From contig CALAJQ010000033.1 in NCBI GenBank assembly GCA_937922785.1, positions 1-52,518 of the forward strand: 52,518 nt of DNA, read 5' to 3'. The DNA is from an uncultured Acidimicrobiales bacterium (GTDB taxonomy: Bacteria; Actinomycetota; Acidimicrobiia; Acidimicrobiales; SZUA-35). A model generated the notes under the pieces. The model was not told where the DNA came from, ran no database searches, and was given only the letters and a program-made list of their open reading frames with translations. Made by a program: the position numbers and the translations under genes. Below are positions 43,101 through 52,100 of the stretch, piece after piece; the stretch's first letter is position 1, and each line of letters opens with the position of its first letter.

Positions 43101-45437
43101 GAGGTAGCGGCCGCCGTGGAAGGAACGATCTTCACAGACGACAACAACGACGGCGTCGCCGATTCGGGCGAGCTGGGAATAGAGAATGCCTATGTGTCGC
43201 TGACCGGCACCGATGATTTCGGCACTCCCGTAGACCTGCTATCGGTCACGGGGCCCGATGGGTTCTACCGCTTCGACGCTTTGTTGCCGGGCAACTACAC
43301 AGTCACGTTGACCGCCCCCGAGGGTTACCTCGACGGCATCGATACCGCTGGCTCCGCTGGTGGCGACTCTTCAACGGTTGCCAACGAGGTGTCTGGAATT
43401 GATCTTGACCCCGGAGCCAATGCGACCGGTTACTTGTTTGGTGTGATTGTTCCTTCGTCCATTGGAGGAGTAGTTCAGGCAGGCGTCGAGGTCCCGATTG
43501 AGGGCGTAGCGATCGTACTGAACGGCACCGACGATCTTGGTGGAGCGGTTAGTGAGAACGCTCTTACAGGCGTCGACGGTCGCTTCGGTTTCGCCAACCT
43601 GCGCCCAGGCAACTACGCGCTTACCCAAACTCAACCGACTGGTTACGGCGACGGCGCCGAAGTTGCGGGCTCAACCGGGGGCGAAGCAGCCGTAGATGAC
43701 CAGATCTCTGGCATCAACCTTGGGACCGCAACCGACGACTCTGGCTATGAATTCAACGAAGTTACCTCAGCAGTTTCGGGAGAAATATTTCACGACCTCG
43801 ACGGCGATGGAACCCGAACTCCCGACGAATCTGGCATCTCGGGCGTGCCCATCACTCTTACCGGCACCGATGACCTCGGTGATGCAGTCAGCCGCTCATC
43901 CCAAAGTGATTCAGACGGCACTTTCAGCTTCGCGGGACTGCTGTCGGGAAGCTACTCGGTGTCGGCGGCTCAACCGCCGGGGTTTGCCGATGGAACTGAA
44001 ACTGCAGGGAGTGCGGGCGGCACGTCGAACGGGGTAAACGATGTGGTCTCAGACATTGCTTTGCCACCAGGGTTTGTGGCCACTGGCTACACATTCGCTG
44101 AAACCGGAGCGGTTGTTGCCGGTACGGTCTGGGTCGATTCGAACGGCAATGGGATCCCTGACGCCGATGAGCCAGGACGACTCGAGGCGGTCGAGCTAAC
44201 TCTTGTTGATTCAACAGGAGCAGCAATTGCAACGACCTCTACCGATGCCAACGGTCGGTACGGCTTCGGCTCCGTCGTTGCTGGCACCTACACCGTAGAT
44301 CAGATCCAGCCCGAGGCGTACGCCACATCAACACCCAACTCGTTGAGTTTCACCGTGGAGACTCAGGGGCTAACCGGGATTGACTTTGGCGAATCGCCGG
44401 CATCGATTTCTGGATTGGTATGGAACGACAATTCGAATCCGAACGGCGTGAGGGAGATCGACGAACCTGGCGCCGAAGCAATTCGGATTCAGCTCGTCGA
44501 TGCCGACGGAGTCGTGCTGTTCACAACAAGCACCAGTGCCGACGGAACCTATCGATTCGGCGACCTTCCAGCTGGAAACTATGGACTTATCGTTCTCAAT
44601 CCAGACGGCTCTGAATTGACAATCCAAGGTGCTGGTGCAGACGCTGCCACTAATTCTGAATTCGGCGCCGACACCGCTACAGCCCAGATCGTGCTTGAGC
44701 CGGGTGTTGACCTGGTGTCGATCGACGCAGGCATTGTTGATGAAGGCACCTTTGACACCCAAGACACCGACGGTGACAACGACCCCGTCGGCGACGCTGC
44801 TACCGATCCGCCAGCCAGTGATCCGGCAGCCGACAGTGAGGCGGCTGAGGTCGAAGCCAAGGTCACCGATCTGACGATCTCCATTGACAGCAACACCACA
44901 GCACCAAGAACAGCCGAGCCGATTCGCCACAGCGTAACCACGACTAACTCGGGCAATACGGTTATCACTGGCGGCATCATGGTGAAGGTCGAGTACCCGG
45001 ATGGGCTTGTCATTCGAACCGTAACCGAAGCGCAGAAGTCGCCGATTCAATTGTCAGTGGCATCACGCTTCAAGGCAGCAGCCACCGACCCAGTTGTCTG
45101 GACGTTCCGACGAGACGGTCAAATCGTTACAGCGTCATGGAGCGGAGACCTTGCACCCGGACAATCGGCTCCGGGATTCAACATCGACTCGATCGTCATC
45201 GCTGAAGACAACGTTGGCATTAAGGCAACCGTGGCAACTGCGGACGGCACGGTCGAAAACACCCTCGACAACAACTCGGCAAGCTATGACGTAAGCGTCG
45301 ACTCTCAACCGCCAGTTCTAGCCTTCACCGGAGCGTCCTCGCTTTGGCTCCTGTTGATGGCAATCGTCCTTCTGATCCTCGGATCGTTCTTCAGGTGGTT
45401 TGCGTCCGCCGTGGCCCCCTCGGAGAACCGCCAATAG
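40179..45437 (+). CDS. Giant SdrD-B-repeat surface protein with LAFTG sorting signal
   Basis: 1752 residues. A signal peptide (AVLFAWSLLLGFVLAASDAQ) is followed by a beta-rich N-terminal domain to about residue 310. Eleven SdrD-B/Cna-B-like domains of about 105-115 residues run from about 314 to 1521. Each has a start such as SGxVFxDxxxDG, a central LTGTDDLG, DxxGxYxFxxLxxGxYxV and a GYxDGxExAGSxGG turn. An acidic linker, a DUF11-like domain (about 1560-1707), then LAFTG at about 1714, a hydrophobic helix and a short charged tail complete it. LAFTG plus helix is the sorting signal of class E-type sortases, so the protein is expected to be covalently attached to the wall as an adhesin stalk. 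No sortase gene is in the window. GAGGGG lies 13 nt before the ATG. Confidence 0.88.
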   Translation: MVKQHDATVWCAKHPAVLFAWSLLLGFVLAASDAQSGTIQALAQGCPAGTTPFSVNWGAAGGVVLDEPIQNDGFTKTFTEVGGSPVDMTLSIADPSGMNEDQDNVLVNLPTADGAWDGPVYTGTDVEVDDGFLTASITSANADQPVQFSLEFSAPVLIPNFAISDVDFIGNNVAGLSAPHDSFQDEIVLSAFRGQTPVEIVASTGSADSPVVTVDDSVNGSITVVGGPYDNSTSGDLQTNDLAGLVALSSASPITKVQFDYSNGPDDAAGDADALAAAGGAWPQANFAAPLTSTDVGVSNNHAVSVNSFVICTGTLSLGDTVWADIDADGVLDPGEPGVSDVEVALFDQDMAEIASTVTDANGEYAFYDLPPWDYTVIIGTVPGGYVNSFDRDSGTAAPNNSSGIISLDATDVEDADFGLAPPLGTIDGTVFASLEDDGTFNPADGETPIAAVEVALQGTDLAGNSIVLNALTEADGTFSFTDVPAGTYTVTESQPAGFTDGTDTPGTHASNIGNDVHEVILGIGDSSANNLFAEEGTVAISGSVFEDFDLDAEVDGGEPIIAGVQISLSGLDDAGNAVALAASTDSRGNFTFNQLRAGTYTLTETQPDGFLDGPDAAGTAGGDTSTNDVISGIVMSADTTATGYLFGEVRVATISGSVIDDLGAPIPNVELTLSGTDDLGDPVSETALTDGDGEFIISDLTSGTYDLVQGGVVGYLDGPDYVGSVGGDDSVNDQFGSISIATGVQATGYVFTEISSSISGTVVDNDGIGIEGVTLNLTGEDDLGGPLSLNTVTRTALTDANGDYSFQSLASGSYSVAETQPLGYGDGGETAGSAGGAVSDDLIANIALAAGTHAIDNDFDEIKLSLGGNVFVDAENNGLFDRQDTPLENVAISLNGTTTKGQNVSVDTVTDSEGSYEFPNLEPGDYSVTETQPLAYGDGIHSAGSDGGDVSVANVISNIVLDSAFPSTGNNFAEVAAAVEGTIFTDDNNDGVADSGELGIENAYVSLTGTDDFGTPVDLLSVTGPDGFYRFDALLPGNYTVTLTAPEGYLDGIDTAGSAGGDSSTVANEVSGIDLDPGANATGYLFGVIVPSSIGGVVQAGVEVPIEGVAIVLNGTDDLGGAVSENALTGVDGRFGFANLRPGNYALTQTQPTGYGDGAEVAGSTGGEAAVDDQISGINLGTATDDSGYEFNEVTSAVSGEIFHDLDGDGTRTPDESGISGVPITLTGTDDLGDAVSRSSQSDSDGTFSFAGLLSGSYSVSAAQPPGFADGTETAGSAGGTSNGVNDVVSDIALPPGFVATGYTFAETGAVVAGTVWVDSNGNGIPDADEPGRLEAVELTLVDSTGAAIATTSTDANGRYGFGSVVAGTYTVDQIQPEAYATSTPNSLSFTVETQGLTGIDFGESPASISGLVWNDNSNPNGVREIDEPGAEAIRIQLVDADGVVLFTTSTSADGTYRFGDLPAGNYGLIVLNPDGSELTIQGAGADAATNSEFGADTATAQIVLEPGVDLVSIDAGIVDEGTFDTQDTDGDNDPVGDAATDPPASDPAADSEAAEVEAKVTDLTISIDSNTTAPRTAEPIRHSVTTTNSGNTVITGGIMVKVEYPDGLVIRTVTEAQKSPIQLSVASRFKAAATDPVVWTFRRDGQIVTASWSGDLAPGQSAPGFNIDSIVIAEDNVGIKATVATADGTVENTLDNNSASYDVSVDSQPPVLAFTGASSLWLLLMAIVLLILGSFFRWFASAVAPSENRQ

Positions 45438-45486
45438 TTGGTTTGGTGTCTTCATAACGTGAATATCTGCAAGGTCAGAAGGAAAT

Positions 45487-45519
45487 CAGAGACCGCCGGC
45501 CGCACACCGGTGGTCTCTG
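45487..45519 (+). terminator. Terminator hairpin of the adhesin gene
   Basis: A 13-bp stem from CAGAGACCGCCGG and CCGGTGGTCTCTG (one G-T wobble) with a 7-nt loop, 50 bp after the stop codon. There is no T-tract, but stem strength is high. Confidence 0.6.
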
Positions 45520-45580
45520 TGCGTTACGTGCTCTACTGTGGCTGAGCCAGCAACCAACCCAGCAAATCACGGAGCGCTAA

Positions 45581-45982
45581 ATGGTTACGAGTACAGAACT
45601 AGCCAGTATCGAGTTGTTCGAAGGGCTCACTGGTGACGAACTCGCGTCATGTGCCGAGATGATGAATGAAACCGAAGTGCTTACTGGCGAGAAGCTGACC
45701 ACCGAGGATGACTACGGCTACTCGTTCATCGTCGTTCTCGACGGTGCTGTGAAGGTCAAGGTGGGTGAGGAAGTCATTGCCGAGATGGAGTCAGGGGACT
45801 ACTTCGGCGAAGTAGCTCTGCTGCAACACCAGAAGCGCAACGCCACAGTTTTTGCCGCCAAGCGATCCAAGCTGGCCAAGATCATGACGTGGGACTTTGA
45901 GAAGTTCTTGGAGATCAATCCACTCATTAAAAGTCGGGTTGCCGCAGCAGCCGCAGCGCGCGCTGCCCAAGACCAGGGCTAG
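45581..45982 (+). CDS. Cyclic nucleotide-binding domain protein
   Basis: 133 residues, a single cNMP-binding beta-roll with no DNA-binding domain. SIELFEGLTGDELASCAEMM at the N-terminus, FIVVLDGAVKVKVGEEVIAEMESGDYFGEVALLQHQKRNATVFA with the phosphate-binding GEVALL cassette, and a helical C-terminus identify it. It should sense cAMP or cGMP, possibly made by the FHA-cyclase 5.5 kb away. GGAG upstream of the ATG gives a ribosome site. It converges with the ABC-F gene, whose stop is 12 bp beyond. Confidence 0.9.
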   Translation: MVTSTELASIELFEGLTGDELASCAEMMNETEVLTGEKLTTEDDYGYSFIVVLDGAVKVKVGEEVIAEMESGDYFGEVALLQHQKRNATVFAAKRSKLAKIMTWDFEKFLEINPLIKSRVAAAAAARAAQDQG

Positions 45983-45991
45983 TGATACCAG

Positions 45992-46014
45992 TCGCTAGGT
46001 CAGCGGCTTAGCGA
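45992..46014. terminator. Hairpin at the cNMP-binding / ABC-F convergent junction
   Basis: TCGCTA (45992-45997) pairs with TAGCGA (46009-46014). The ABC-F stop codon (45995-45997 on the minus strand) is in one arm. Confidence 0.4.
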
Positions 46015-47629
46015 ATCGCAAGTTCGCCACTTTGGCTGGGTTAGCGAGTGCGTCCATGGCAACATCAAAGTCCGGAAGCGAGTAAACCTCGCCGTCGTCG
46101 TTGATCATGACAAAGCGATCGAGTCCTTCAAGGAAAGTCCGATCGTGGCTGACCGCAATAACAGTTCCCATGAAGCCGTCAAGCGCCTTCTCGAGCGCTT
46201 CAGAGGATTCGATGTCGAGGTTGTCTGTTGGCTCGTCCAGAAGCAGCACATTGTGCCCCTCTAGCTCTAAGCACAAAATCTCAAGGCGAGCTTTTTGACC
46301 GCCTGAAAGGGTTTCAAACTCTTGCCGGGCGTTGTATGCCAGCCCGTATCGAGCGAGCGACTTCATGGCCTTCTCGTCATCTTGCACCCTGTCCCTGACG
46401 ATCTCAACCGCTTCTCGTCCGAGAAAGTCAGGCCGATCGTTGACTTGGGTGAAGGTTCCAACCGAGGTGCGAGGCCCAAGGGCAATGGAACCAAGGTCAG
46501 GTGGTGACTCAGCGGACAGCGCTTTCAGAAGATGGGTCTTGCCCGTTCCGTTCGGCCCAATCAACCCGACCCGTTCGCCGAAGTGAACTTCGTCGGAGAA
46601 CGGAAGGAAGAGATCATTGACCGAGACGTCCTGCAGGTTCAGAACTCGACGAGCTGAATCTGCTCCTCGCAGGTTCACTTTGATGTGCTGGTCTGCCACG
46701 GGGGCCGGAGGCGGGCCAGCCTTGACGAACTTCTCCCAACGAGTTTCGGCTGCGTTTGCCTTTGTTGCGTTCTTAAAGTTCTGAGCCGCCCGGGCCTTCA
46801 TCACCTTCATGTGGGCGTGAAGGCGTCGCTCCTCCTCGTTCCAGCGTTTGAGGGCTCCGCCGAGAAGCTTCTGTCGCTGTTCTCGTGCTTCGGGGAAAGT
46901 CTTGTAGGAACCGCCGTGTACCCAACAGCCCGAGCCTTCGAGCACAATAAGTTTTGTTGCTACTCGTTCAAGTAGCGATCGATCGTGGGAGACCATCAAG
47001 ATGGTGCTGGCGCAACGTTCAATCTGATCTTCAAGCCAAACTCTTGTTGGAATGTCGAGGTAGTTATCTGGCTCGTCAAGAAGCAGGACATCGGCTCCGG
47101 AGTTAAGAAGCAGATCCAGCACAAGGCGTTTGCGCTCGCCGCCCGAAAGTTCGCTTACAAGCCGGGTCGAGAAGTCATCGACTGGGGTCTTTACGCTACG
47201 TCCGGCTGCAGCGCTCCAGCTGGCCTCTAGCTCGTAGCCGCCGAGGTCACCCCATTCGGTTAGCGCTTCGGCGTAGGCCATGCCGTCGTCGGTCCCGGCG
47301 GCCATTGCCTTCTCGGCTGCAACGAGGGTGCGACCTGCTTTTTGTAGCTCTGGGAGGGCCACTTCGATGAGCATTTCGCGCAGGGTGTCGTTTGGTCGAC
47401 CCATCCCTGCGTCCTGGTTCATTGTCAGAAACGACCCGCCGACAGAGTGCTCGCCTCCGTCGGTGGAGATTTGGCCTGAGAGGATACGCAAGATGGTGCT
47501 CTTGCCGCCGCCGTTAGGGCCAATGATCGCAGCGTGATCACCAGGGGAGACGCCAAAGCTAACGTCAAAGAACAACGTGTCAGAGCCCGGTGGTGCGTAG
47601 TCAAGTTCAGAAACAACGATGCTGCTCAC
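45995..47629 (-). CDS. ABC-F family ATPase
   Basis: About 544 residues with two ABC cassettes and no membrane helices. Cassette 1 has GPNGGGKST, SELSGGERKRL and LLLDEPDNYLD; cassette 2 has GPNGTGKTHLL, TLSGGQKARL and LLLDEPTDNLD. A charged helical linker (KMKARAAQNF-type) lies between them. ABC-F proteins act on the ribosome in translation or antibiotic protection, sitting at the E site; the subgroup is not clear. The frame opens at TTG 47638, but GTG 47629 (SSIVVSELDYAPPG) fits the family better. Convergent with the cNMP-binding gene. Confidence 0.93.
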   Translation of the reverse strand: MSSIVVSELDYAPPGSDTLFFDVSFGVSPGDHAAIIGPNGGGKSTILRILSGQISTDGGEHSVGGSFLTMNQDAGMGRPNDTLREMLIEVALPELQKAGRTLVAAEKAMAAGTDDGMAYAEALTEWGDLGGYELEASWSAAAGRSVKTPVDDFSTRLVSELSGGERKRLVLDLLLNSGADVLLLDEPDNYLDIPTRVWLEDQIERCASTILMVSHDRSLLERVATKLIVLEGSGCWVHGGSYKTFPEAREQRQKLLGGALKRWNEEERRLHAHMKVMKARAAQNFKNATKANAAETRWEKFVKAGPPPAPVADQHIKVNLRGADSARRVLNLQDVSVNDLFLPFSDEVHFGERVGLIGPNGTGKTHLLKALSAESPPDLGSIALGPRTSVGTFTQVNDRPDFLGREAVEIVRDRVQDDEKAMKSLARYGLAYNARQEFETLSGGQKARLEILCLELEGHNVLLLDEPTDNLDIESSEALEKALDGFMGTVIAVSHDRTFLEGLDRFVMINDDGEVYSLPDFDVAMDALANPAKVANLRFAKPLT

Positions 47630-47681
47630 AGGCCTCAAGCGTGCCGGATGGTTTGGCTGCTTCCACTGGCCAGATGGCGAA

Positions 47682-48092
47682 CTAGGTTTCGGGCGACCGG
47701 ATCTGGCGCAACACCCTCAGAATCGACGCAGTGCCGAAAGCCAGAACCAACACACCAATAATGATCCAAGCAAGTGTTGATAATTGTCCTGAGCCGGCCA
47801 CGACGATGTAGGCATAGGGCGCCAAGAAGGCTGCGGCAGCAACCACACTCCAGATCTGAACCTGACGCCAGTCTCGCGCCTTGGCCGCTTTCACCAGCTT
47901 TACCTGGCCGTAGGCGTAGGGCCAAGCGGTAGCTACATCGATAATGAGAAAGATCCAAGGATTAACTCCGTTGTCACCCAACGTGGGCCAAACAACCAAA
48001 GCTCGAAGAATTGAGTAACCAAAGATCGCGCCGATCCAGGCCTTGCCCATCCAGCCGACGCCGTCGCCCTCTTCTTCGAGAATCTCTTCCAT
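47682..48092 (-). CDS. Small integral membrane protein
   Basis: 136 residues with about four membrane helices (AWIGAIFGYSILRALVVW, IFLIIDVATAWPYAYG, SVVAAAAFLAPYAYIVVAG and LAWIIIGVLVLAFGTASIL). The N-terminus MEEILEEEGDGVGW is acidic. I do not recognise the family. ATG 48092 is favoured over GTG 48113 because AAGGTGG stands about 6 nt upstream. It lies just upstream of the ABC-F gene (52-nt gap) on the same strand and may be transcribed with it. Confidence 0.65.
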   Translation of the reverse strand: MEEILEEEGDGVGWMGKAWIGAIFGYSILRALVVWPTLGDNGVNPWIFLIIDVATAWPYAYGQVKLVKAAKARDWRQVQIWSVVAAAAFLAPYAYIVVAGSGQLSTLAWIIIGVLVLAFGTASILRVLRQIRSPET

Positions 48093-48326
48093 CGGTGACC
48101 ACCTTAGGCTCACTGATCTGGGCCCCTACTTCAACAAGATTGGATTCTCAGTAGGGCGACGGGTACACATGTCCGGTTCAACCAGACTGCCAAATACCTG
48201 AGTCATGTCACGTGGCCAAAGGCTACCTATGAGTACGATATAGGCACCTCAAAGGCCTTGCTTGTTGCCGGAGATTTATGTCAATTCGCCCATGGATTGA
48301 GCAAGAATTCGGCGTAGTGTGCGGCC
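48093..48326. other. Divergent intergenic region
   Basis: No gene seen between the membrane protein and the acyltransferase. It holds CCTAT-N9-ATAGG near 48233-48251 and, at its right end, TAGTGT (48315-48320), 6 nt before the GTG at 48327, a likely leaderless -10. Confidence 0.5.
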
Positions 48327-49049
48327 GTGGAGCTGTCGCCGCCGTTCCCCGGACTCGATGTCCGCGAAGTACGGAACCCAACTGAATTATTGAAGGCCCG
48401 CAGGCTGCATGCTGCGTGCTACGTCGCCGCGGACTACGTAGGTCGAAATCAACTCTCTGCCGAAGGAACGATTGACGATCCTTGGGTGCCCTTCAGCGAC
48501 TACCTAGTTGCGGTCGATATTGACAACGATGAGATCGTTGGCACCGCTCGTCTGGTTAGGCCTTCGATTCAGGGATTCCCCATAGCACGTCACGGTCCTT
48601 TGTTTGAAGACGTTCAAGAAGCGTTCGCAAGACTGGACCCCAACCTTTGCATTGAAATCTCCGCGCTGGCGACTGCCCGCAAGGGCCTTCAAAATGCTCT
48701 GATCTCTTCCGCCCTCTACCGCAGGCTTGGGCAGCTTGCGTTGGATCAGGGGCGAGCCTATGTGTTTGCGGTAATGGACGCCAGGTTGGCCCGATTCCTG
48801 CGGAATTCACTGCTTTCCCCATTCGAGCCAATTGGTCCTTCTAGACCAGAACGATCTCAAACGACCACGCCCATGGCTGTTTATCTACCTCGGGCCTTAC
48901 GCCACTACCTTGAGCAAGAGCCTGAATTGTTGGAGACCTATGCAGCTGGTCGCTCATTCAGCGAGATAAATCAAGTGGAGATTGACCTGAGGGCCAAGGC
49001 TCCCTATGACATTCGAGCAATGGCTGAGTCGAGCCGTTCGTCAAACTAG
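48327..49049 (+). CDS. Autoinducer-synthase/FeeM-like N-acyltransferase
   Basis: 240 residues with a GNAT-related fold. RRLHAACYVAADYVG, DDPWVPFSDYLVAVDIDNDEIVGTARLVRP and LCIEISALATARKGLQNALI follow the order seen in LuxI-type autoinducer synthases and FeeM/PEP-CTERM-associated acyltransferases (Arg-rich helix, Asp/His loop, GTxRL strand, conserved Glu in EIS). A member of this fold joins an acyl chain from acyl-ACP or acyl-CoA to an amino acid or homoserine lactone. Neither a LuxR receptor nor an exosortase is present here, so product and role are open. GTG 48327 is preceded by TAGTGT at 6 nt. The GGDEF-EAL gene follows 53 bp later on the same strand. Confidence 0.75.
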   Translation: MELSPPFPGLDVREVRNPTELLKARRLHAACYVAADYVGRNQLSAEGTIDDPWVPFSDYLVAVDIDNDEIVGTARLVRPSIQGFPIARHGPLFEDVQEAFARLDPNLCIEISALATARKGLQNALISSALYRRLGQLALDQGRAYVFAVMDARLARFLRNSLLSPFEPIGPSRPERSQTTTPMAVYLPRALRHYLEQEPELLETYAAGRSFSEINQVEIDLRAKAPYDIRAMAESSRSSN

Positions 49050-49102
49050 GTCAGCTTTAGTCTCTAGTTAACTCAAGGCGTAGTTGCGCCGATGTGTAGA
49101 CC

Positions 49103-52100
49103 ATGCGCAAGGCCTGGGGATTCATGATTCTGGTGGGGTTTGCGTCTGTCGCGCTCGCTGCATGGCTTGGTGCTGCCGCCCAGATCGGGGTTCGAGCAGC
49201 CAGTGCAGTTGTCTTTGTTGCGGCCGTGGCTGTCAGGCTTGGCCGTGACAGCCGCGTTGAGCGGGAGCCTTGGTTGTTCAGCGCAGCTGGCGGTGTCCTT
49301 GCGCTGGTTTCGGGGATCGTAAGAATTGCCCATGGAGCGGCCACCGGCCAGGACAACCCCTTTCCTTCTTACGCAGAGATTCCTGGCTACGCCGGTTACC
49401 TCATGCTCATTCTTGCTACACATTCGTTTTGGGCTCATCGCACCAGCCGGCGTGATGCGGAAGCGACTTTGGATGGAATCCTGGTTGCTGCTGCCGGCGC
49501 AGTCGTGGTGTTCACCGCTGTGCTGTCTAACTATCTTCGTGACCCATCCTTTAGCGGGTGGGCTCGAGGTGGCAATGTTGTCTACACCCTTTTGACGCTG
49601 GCGCTGGTAGGCCACGTGGCTCGCCTGGCAATTGGCCCGGGCGTACGAAATACACCATGGAGGTTTCTTGCTGCGGCCTCAGTGTGTCTTGTGGCCAACG
49701 ACCTGTTTCTGTTACTTGATACGACTGGGTCGACCTGGGCTCTGGCTTTAGCTCGGTCGGCGTCGCCAATCGTCTTTATCTTCTCTGCGGCCGCAATCTT
49801 GCACCCCGATGCTCATGAGCTGACCTCGGAGTCAGGAATTGAAGAGTCTCGATTGTCCGCCGGGAGATTGGCCATGTTGGCGTTTGCCCTCCTGACTCTT
49901 CCCGCCGCGCTCCTTGCGGCGTTGGTCAGAAACACTGAGCCAGACTTGCCCGTGCTGGTTGCCGGCTCGGTGGTACTGGCTGCGGTAAGTCTTACGCGAA
50001 TATCGCTGCTATTCCGATCCACCGAGCGCATGGCGGACTTGGAATCGTCCCTTGCCCATAGCGGGCGTGAGCTGCTCGATGCCAGCAATGAGATTGAAGT
50101 TGGCGAGACGCTCGCTCGGACGGTCGATCTTGTTGTCGGCGAAGGGACTCGCTTTGTTGGAGTTATCGGAGGGGCGGCGAGCAGGTGGTGTGTAGCTAAG
50201 AGGATTGATTCTCTAAGTCCGGCCGAAGTAACTGCCGTTGGCCTTTTCGATTCAGATAGCTACGCAACAGAGTTGCTTCAAAGCGCTAACTCCGAACACT
50301 CCATAATGTCCTTCGATCTAGGAGAGGGTGCCTGTTATGGAAGCGTCACCATAGAGATCCCCCAAGGCCATGGGCGGGTTTCAAGCCTTGCGTTGCAGAC
50401 AATGGTCGCTCAGTTCACCCAGGCTCTAGCGTCACTTCGTTACGCCGAGTCCCGGTTCGAACGTAGAACAGAACAAAGGCTCAGGGCCCTAGTTGAGCAA
50501 TCATCAGACCTCGTTGCGGTAGTCGACGAGACCAAAAAGATGGTCTACGTCTCGCCCAACTGCATGAACGTGATGGGGGTTCCAGCCGAATCGGTTTCAG
50601 GCCGGAGCCCGCTATCGAGCATTCACCCCGAAGACGTTGAACCGCTCCGCTCGCGACTGAGGGACTCCTCAAAGTCAGCTGAAAGTGTTGAGGCATTCGA
50701 GTGTCGCGTACGGGTGGGCGACGGCTCCTATCGTTGGTTTGCTGTTACCGCCCGAGATTTCTTTGACGACCCTGAGGTTGGGGGCATCGTAGTTACGGCT
50801 CGCGATGTGCACGACGAGCGTGAGACCAAGGTTGCTTTACAACGCAGCGAGCAGTGGTTCCGAGGATTGGTGCAGCACAGCTCGGATGTAATTGCTGTTC
50901 TAGATACCACTGGATCCTTTACCTATGCCAGCCCAGCAGTAGAGAGTCTGACCGGCCTTAGCCCTGAAAAACTCGTTGGTACCAGTTTCGCGGATCTGGT
51001 GGACCCAGCTCACGCAGAGCAGATCAGGCTGCTCACCGAGGCCCTGCAGGCAAAGCCAGGTGGCGTGACAGACATCGAGCTGTCCATCAAGTGTCCTGAT
51101 GGGTCTCATAAGACCGCAGAAGTAACGATCACTGACCGGATCGATGACCCTTCGGTTGGCGGGCTGGTTCTGAACATCCGCAACGTGACTGACCGCAAGT
51201 TGCTTGAGGAGGATCTTCGACACCAGGTTCTGCACGACGATCTCACTGGCTTGGCTAGTCGAGTCCAGTTCACAAACTTGTTGAGCGAGGCCTTGGGGCC
51301 GGACCGCCGGGCTGGTTCAGTTGTGGCGGCAGTGTTTATTGACATTGACGACTTCAAGAACATCAACGATTCTCTTGGTCACAGCGCTGGCGATCAGGTC
51401 CTGGTTGAGATCAGCAACCGACTTCTTGGTCGGATGCGCCTGGGCGATAAGGCCGCCAGGTTTGGCGGCGACGAATTCGCTGTTCTGCTCGGTGACCTAT
51501 CCCAATCAGAAGTTGCCAAAGTTGCCGACCGGATAGTTAAAGAGCTGTCGGAGCCGGTCATGTTGATGGGCCAGAAGGTTCAAACAAGTGTCAGTGTCGG
51601 TATCGCCATGGATACCGACGGCACCCAGAGCCCGGAAGATCTGCTCCGCTCGGCCGACGTTGCGATGTATGAGGCCAAGGAACAGGGCAAGGCTCGTTGG
51701 ACCATGTTCGAAACCGGAATGGCCGACCTCACTCTGGAACGTTTCGAGATTACTAACGCGCTGGGACGAGCGATCGAAAACGATGAGCTGATGGTTTACT
51801 ACCAGCCAATCGTTGACCTGAGAACAGGCCGAACTGTGGGCGTTGAGGCCCTCGTCCGCTGGGACCATCCGGTGCGGCGCATGGTCAACCCCTCGGCGTT
51901 TATCCCTGTTGCTGAGCGCAACGGCCTCATAGTTCCGCTTGGTCGAGCTGTTCTGTGCAAGGCAGTTTCCCAAGTTGCAGCGTGGCGCGCTGAAGGGCTT
52001 GACCTTTACGTGACGGTCAACGTTTCAGCCGTGCAACTCCAGCAAGAAGGCATCGTCGCAGACGTCCTAGAGATTGTTGACGGGGCGGGAATGGATCGCG

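Noticed and set aside
41107-44232. Antisense frames within the adhesin gene
   Set aside because: They result from biased codon use in repeated domains; none has a start signal or domain.
48233-48251. Lux-box-like inverted repeat before the acyltransferase
   Set aside because: Only five bases per arm pair, spacing is arbitrary, and no LuxR receptor is present.
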